DNA of 64,000 bases, taken from positions 1 through 64,000 of the forward strand of contig JAPLQY010000076.1 in NCBI GenBank assembly GCA_026399475.1, read 5' to 3'. The notes beneath the pieces are model-generated. The model did not search any database. It saw only the letters and a list, made by a program, of their open reading frames with translations, and was not told the origin of the DNA. The translations under genes were made by a program, and so were the position numbers. This stretch comes from Rhodocyclales bacterium. Lineage in GTDB: Bacteria > Pseudomonadota > Gammaproteobacteria > Burkholderiales > Rhodocyclaceae. Shown here in pieces: positions 60,767 to 64,000 of this stretch. Positions within the stretch are counted from its first letter, which is position 1. Every line of letters starts with the position of its first letter.

Positions 60767-61071
60767 TCGAGGTGGTCAGGGAGGGGCTGGGTTGGCGGCT
60801 GGGTTGGTATCGAGCTTGGCAAAGGGCGAGCGGGGGCAGGAGTGGCTGAAAGCCGCATCAAATCTGGATTTGCGGTGCAGCATGGGCTTGAGTAACATTA
60901 TACCTTTTAGTTCCGGCGTAACTTCCGCTGACGCGGATGTTAGCCTTCTCTGAAACCAGCGGTTTTAGTTCCGGCATAAGGTCCGCTTGGGCGAACGTTA
61001 GCCTTCTCTGAAACTTCGTTTTACCGACGCTGCCCGACCCGGTCGGCATCATGCAGAAAGGACGGTTGCTT
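60767..61071. other. Intergenic region with two structured direct repeats
   Basis: 305 bases between divergent genes. The first half (60767-60900) has no gene or clear site. The second half carries the two 52-base repeats listed below. Promoters for both directions must lie here, but I found no convincing pair of boxes. Confidence 0.55.
60905..61014. repeat. Two direct 52-bp repeats, each with an internal hairpin
   Basis: Copy 1 is 60905-60956 and copy 2 is 60963-61014, a 58-base period. Both begin TTTTAGTTCCGGC and end TTAGCCTTCTCTGAAAC. The middles differ but each can fold: TCCGC-TGAC-GCGGA in copy 1, and GTCCGC-TTGG-GCGAAC with one mismatch in copy 2. That the hairpin is kept while the bases change suggests the structure matters. 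Confidence 0.85.
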
Positions 61072-62298
61072 ATGCAGCCCGTAACCAAATCCGCCAAGCT
61101 CAACAACGTCTGCTATGACATTCGCGGGCCCGTGCTCGCCCGTGCCCGGCAGATGGAAGAAGAAGGCCACAAGATCATCAAGCTGAACATCGGCAATCTC
61201 GCCGCCTTCGGCTTCGATTCCCCCGAAGAGATCCAGCAGGACATGATCCGCAACCTGCCGGGGGCTGCCGGCTACGTCGATTCGAAGGGCATTTTCTCCG
61301 CGCGCAAGGCAGTCATGCATTACACGCAGCAGAAGCACATCAAGGGCGTGACGATCGAGGATATCTACATCGGTAACGGCGTGTCGGAACTGATCGTGAT
61401 GGCGATGAATGCCCTGCTCGATACCGGTGACGAAGTCCTCGTGCCGGCACCCGACTATCCGCTATGGACGGCCGCAGTGAGCCTTTCCGGCGGCACGCCG
61501 CGCCATTACCTGTGCGATGAAGGCGCCGGCTGGCTGCCGGATCTGGCCGACATCCGGGCCAAGATCACGCCCCAGACCCGTGCCATCGTCATCATCAATC
61601 CCAACAATCCAACAGGCGCCGTGTACCCCGACGAGATGCTGAAGGAAATCATCGAAATTGCCCGGCAGAACGATTTGATCATCTATGCCGACGAGGTCTA
61701 TGACAAGGTGCTCTACGACGGAGTGAGTCACACCTCGATCGCGGCCCTGTCGGAGGACGTGCTGACCATTACCTTCAACGGACTATCAAAAAATTATCGT
61801 TCCTGTGGCTATCGAGCGGGCTGGATGATAGTTTCCGGCGAAAAGAAACATGCGCGCGATTACATTGACGGCCTCGACATGCTGGCTTCGATGCGTCTGT
61901 GCGCCAATGTGCCGGGCCAGTGGGGCATCCAGACTGCGCTGGGCGGTTATCAGAGCATTGATGATCTGGTAGCGCCGGGCGGGCGCATGTGCCGCCAGCG
62001 CGACGTCGCCCACGAACTGATCAATGCCATTCCCGGCGTCAGCTGCGTCAAGCCCAAGGCGACTCTTTACATGTTTCCCCGCCTCGATCCGAAGATGTAC
62101 CCGATCACCGATGACCAGGACTTCATCGCCGAACTGCTGGTAGCGGAAAAGGTGCTTCTGGTACAGGGCACGGGATTCAACTGGCCGCGTCCCGATCACT
62201 TCCGTCTGGTCTTCCTGCCGCATGAGGACGACCTGCGTGAGGCCATCGGTCGCATCGCACGTTTTCTTGACGGCTATCGCAAGCGCTATGGCACCTGA
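61072..62298 (+). CDS. alaA: AlaA-like alanine aminotransferase
   Basis: A 408-residue class I PLP aminotransferase. The PLP lysine is in FNGLSKNYRSCGYRAGW. The N-terminus (KLNNVCYDIRGPVLARA) and the sequence IINPNNPTGAVYP are typical of AlaA, which makes alanine from pyruvate and glutamate. I chose the ATG at 61072, which has AAAGGA upstream; one at 61051 is possible. Confidence 0.92.
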   Translation: MQPVTKSAKLNNVCYDIRGPVLARARQMEEEGHKIIKLNIGNLAAFGFDSPEEIQQDMIRNLPGAAGYVDSKGIFSARKAVMHYTQQKHIKGVTIEDIYIGNGVSELIVMAMNALLDTGDEVLVPAPDYPLWTAAVSLSGGTPRHYLCDEGAGWLPDLADIRAKITPQTRAIVIINPNNPTGAVYPDEMLKEIIEIARQNDLIIYADEVYDKVLYDGVSHTSIAALSEDVLTITFNGLSKNYRSCGYRAGWMIVSGEKKHARDYIDGLDMLASMRLCANVPGQWGIQTALGGYQSIDDLVAPGGRMCRQRDVAHELINAIPGVSCVKPKATLYMFPRLDPKMYPITDDQDFIAELLVAEKVLLVQGTGFNWPRPDHFRLVFLPHEDDLREAIGRIARFLDGYRKRYGT

Positions 62299-62740
62299 GT
62301 TTCTGGTTGTTGATGTGACGGGCAGCGATGGCAGCGTGGTCGAGTCGAAATGGCTCGCCCGGGCAGAGCCGGTTCACCGCCAGTTGCGCACCGGCTTGCC
62401 GGCCGACTATGCCGGACGCCTGCGCGCCGTGTTCGGCAACGGCGCCCGCATGAGCGTGGCGACCGAAGAGTCGGCCGTGCGTGGCGTGGCGCTGTGGCGC
62501 GTGATCGAGAATACCTACGAGGGACGTCGGCTTTACGTGGATGATCTGGTGACCGATGAGGCACATCGCTCGCGGGGCATCGGCCGGACCTTGCTGCAGC
62601 ATCTGGAACGACATGCGCGGGAATTGCAATGCGATGTGCTGGCGCTCGACTCGGGAACCCAGCGTACCGACGCGCATCGTTTCTACTTTCGGGAAGGCCT
62701 GGTGATTCCCGCTTTCAGCTTTAGGAAAATCTTGAAATGA
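62288..62740 (+). CDS. GNAT-family N-acetyltransferase
   Basis: A 150-residue acetyltransferase. The acetyl-CoA loop is in DDLVTDEAHRSRGIGRTLLQ. Its start overlaps the alaA stop by eleven bases and its stop overlaps the hom start (ATGA), so it sits inside an amino acid operon. The substrate is unknown. Confidence 0.88.
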   Translation: MAPEFLVVDVTGSDGSVVESKWLARAEPVHRQLRTGLPADYAGRLRAVFGNGARMSVATEESAVRGVALWRVIENTYEGRRLYVDDLVTDEAHRSRGIGRTLLQHLERHARELQCDVLALDSGTQRTDAHRFYFREGLVIPAFSFRKILK

Positions 62741-64000
62741 AACCCATCAACGTAGGACTGCTAGGCATTGGCACCGTCGGCGGCGGCACCTTTAACGTTC
62801 TTTCGCGCAACGAAGCCGAGATAACCCGGCGTGCGGGGCGTCCGATACGCATTACCAAGGTCGCAGACAAGAATCTCGAACTGGCGCGACAGGTCACTGC
62901 CGGTCGGGCGCAGGTGACCGACGATGCTTTCGAGGTGGTTACCGATCCCGACATCGACATCGTCGTTGAACTGATCGGCGGCTGCGGTATCGCGAAAGAA
63001 CTGGTGCTGAAGGCCATCGCCAACGGCAAGCATGTGGTGACGGCGAACAAGGCATTGCTCGCTGTGCATGGCAACGAGATATTCGCCGCCGCGCACGAGA
63101 AGGGCGTGATGGTCGCCTTCGAGGCGGCGGTGGCGGGCGGCATTCCGATTATCAAGGCGCTGCGCGAGGGCCTCACCGCCAACCGCATCCAGTGGATCGC
63201 CGGCATCATCAATGGCACCACCAACTTCATTTTGTCCGAGATGCGCGACAAGGGCCTACCCTTCGATGTCGTGCTGAAGGAGGCGCAGCGCCTGGGCTAC
63301 GCCGAGGCCGATCCGACCTTCGACATCGAAGGTGTGGACGCCGCGCACAAGATCACCATTCTTTCCGCGCTGGCCTTCGGCATTCCGATGCAGTTCGACA
63401 AGGCGCACATCGAGGGCATCAGCCAGCTCGATGCCGACGACATCAAGTACGCCGAGCAGCTGGGTTACCGCATCAAGCTGCTGGGCATTACCCGCCGCCG
63501 CGAATTGGACGGAAAAGCGGGCGTGGAACTGCGCGTGCATCCGACACTGATTCCGACCAGGCGCCTGATCGCCAATGTCGAAGGCGCGATGAATGCCGTG
63601 CTGGTGCAGGGCGATGCCGTCGGTGCCACGCTCTACTATGGCAAGGGCGCCGGCGCCGAACCGACCGCATCGGCGGTGATCGCCGACCTGGTCGATGTCA
63701 CCCGCATGCATACGGCCGACCCGGAACATCGCGTGCCGCACCTGGCTTTCCAGCCCGGCGCGGTCGAGGACACGCCGATCCTGCCCCTTTCCGAAGTGGA
63801 AACCAGCTATTACCTGCGACTGCGGGTGGAGGACAAGCCGGGCGTGCTGGCCGACATCACGCGCATCCTCGCCGACCAGCAGATTTCCATCGACGCCATG
63901 ATCCAGCGCGAGCCGGGCGAGGGCGAAGACCAGACCGACATCATCATGCTGACCCACATCACGCGCGAGAAGAATGTCGATGCGGCAATCGCTAAAATCG
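62737..64000 (+). CDS. hom: Homoserine dehydrogenase (3' end cut by window)
   Basis: The enzyme that reduces aspartate semialdehyde to homoserine on the way to threonine and methionine. The N-terminus MKPINVGLLGIGTVGGGT is the NAD(P) motif. HVVTANKALLAVHG holds the catalytic lysine. The C-terminal ACT domain begins near YYLRLRVEDKPGVLADITRI. About 421 residues are visible, so only the last few are missing. Confidence 0.95.
   Translation, partial: MKPINVGLLGIGTVGGGTFNVLSRNEAEITRRAGRPIRITKVADKNLELARQVTAGRAQVTDDAFEVVTDPDIDIVVELIGGCGIAKELVLKAIANGKHVVTANKALLAVHGNEIFAAAHEKGVMVAFEAAVAGGIPIIKALREGLTANRIQWIAGIINGTTNFILSEMRDKGLPFDVVLKEAQRLGYAEADPTFDIEGVDAAHKITILSALAFGIPMQFDKAHIEGISQLDADDIKYAEQLGYRIKLLGITRRRELDGKAGVELRVHPTLIPTRRLIANVEGAMNAVLVQGDAVGATLYYGKGAGAEPTASAVIADLVDVTRMHTADPEHRVPHLAFQPGAVEDTPILPLSEVETSYYLRLRVEDKPGVLADITRILADQQISIDAMIQREPGEGEDQTDIIMLTHITREKNVDAAIAKI

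Noticed and set aside
60858-61106. 82-residue minus-strand open frame across the 52-bp repeats
   Set aside because: It merely reads through the repeats and the start of alaA; no ribosome-binding site or family similarity is visible.

Overview
The window looks like a chromosomal stretch from a GC-rich betaproteobacterium, probably near Rhodocyclales/Nitrosomonadales sulfur oxidisers such as Sulfuritalea or Sterolibacterium. That placement is an inference from gene content: a reverse-type dsr operon, a PaaX/PaaA-type aromatic locus, beta-oxidation genes and an Arn lipid-A locus. There are no tRNA or rRNA genes, no CRISPR array, no transposase and no prophage, so this is mostly ordinary chromosome with some unusual accessory clusters.

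Region 1 (1-6172, minus strand) is a dissimilatory sulfite reductase operon in the order dsrA-B-E-F-H-C-M-K; dsrK is cut by the window edge. The DsrEFH sulfur-transfer genes mark it as the sulfur-oxidising (reverse) type. Divergent from it (6362-9862, plus strand) is a little-understood group: a small unknown protein, a Cas6/Cmx6-like protein, a protein made of two fused TusA domains, a DsrC paralogue that has lost the penultimate cysteine, an unknown helical protein and a TauD/TfdA-type dioxygenase. A Cas6-like fold inside a sulfur-relay cluster, with no CRISPR in sight, is the most intriguing item in the window.

Region 2 (9903-15539) has an HDOD signalling protein and an MBL-fold hydrolase. 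It then has a PaaX-family regulator with a ferredoxin-NADP reductase, divergent from a stand-alone PaaA-like diiron oxygenase. The AT-rich spacer holds an excellent sigma-70 promoter overlapped by a PaaX-like split operator.

Region 3 (15605-28900) is a mixed housekeeping stretch: DbpA helicase, RIO kinase, DUF1415, ArfB, YcaO, a lipoprotein, a large MBL/cyclic-nucleotide-binding fusion, a slipin, an exported DsrE-like protein, an IclR regulator, a PolB-like exonuclease and an isochorismatase-type hydrolase.

Region 4 (29046-46108) is acyl-CoA degradation. It encodes two DmdC/FadE-like acyl-CoA dehydrogenases, a FadB-like multifunctional enzyme, a thiolase, a TetR regulator with a palindromic operator, EtfB/EtfA, a CbiM-like membrane protein, ETF-quinone oxidoreductase, a thioesterase and acetoacetyl-CoA synthetase. 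Together these pass electrons from acyl-CoA oxidation through ETF to quinone. A hybrid sensor kinase sits between them.

Region 5 (46121-52674) is information processing: RlmJ, an RluF-like pseudouridine synthase, rpsF-priB-rpsR-rplI, dnaB and a PIN-PhoH ATPase. Region 6 (52781-60766, minus strand) is a tightly overlapping operon for aminoarabinose modification of lipid A, with ArnA split into two genes and with bcp and a Mth938-like gene at its ends. Region 7 (61072-64000) holds an AlaA-type aminotransferase, a GNAT acetyltransferase and homoserine dehydrogenase (cut by the window end). Several short palindromic repeats lie in the intergenic spaces, and one lies inside the 3' end of arnT.
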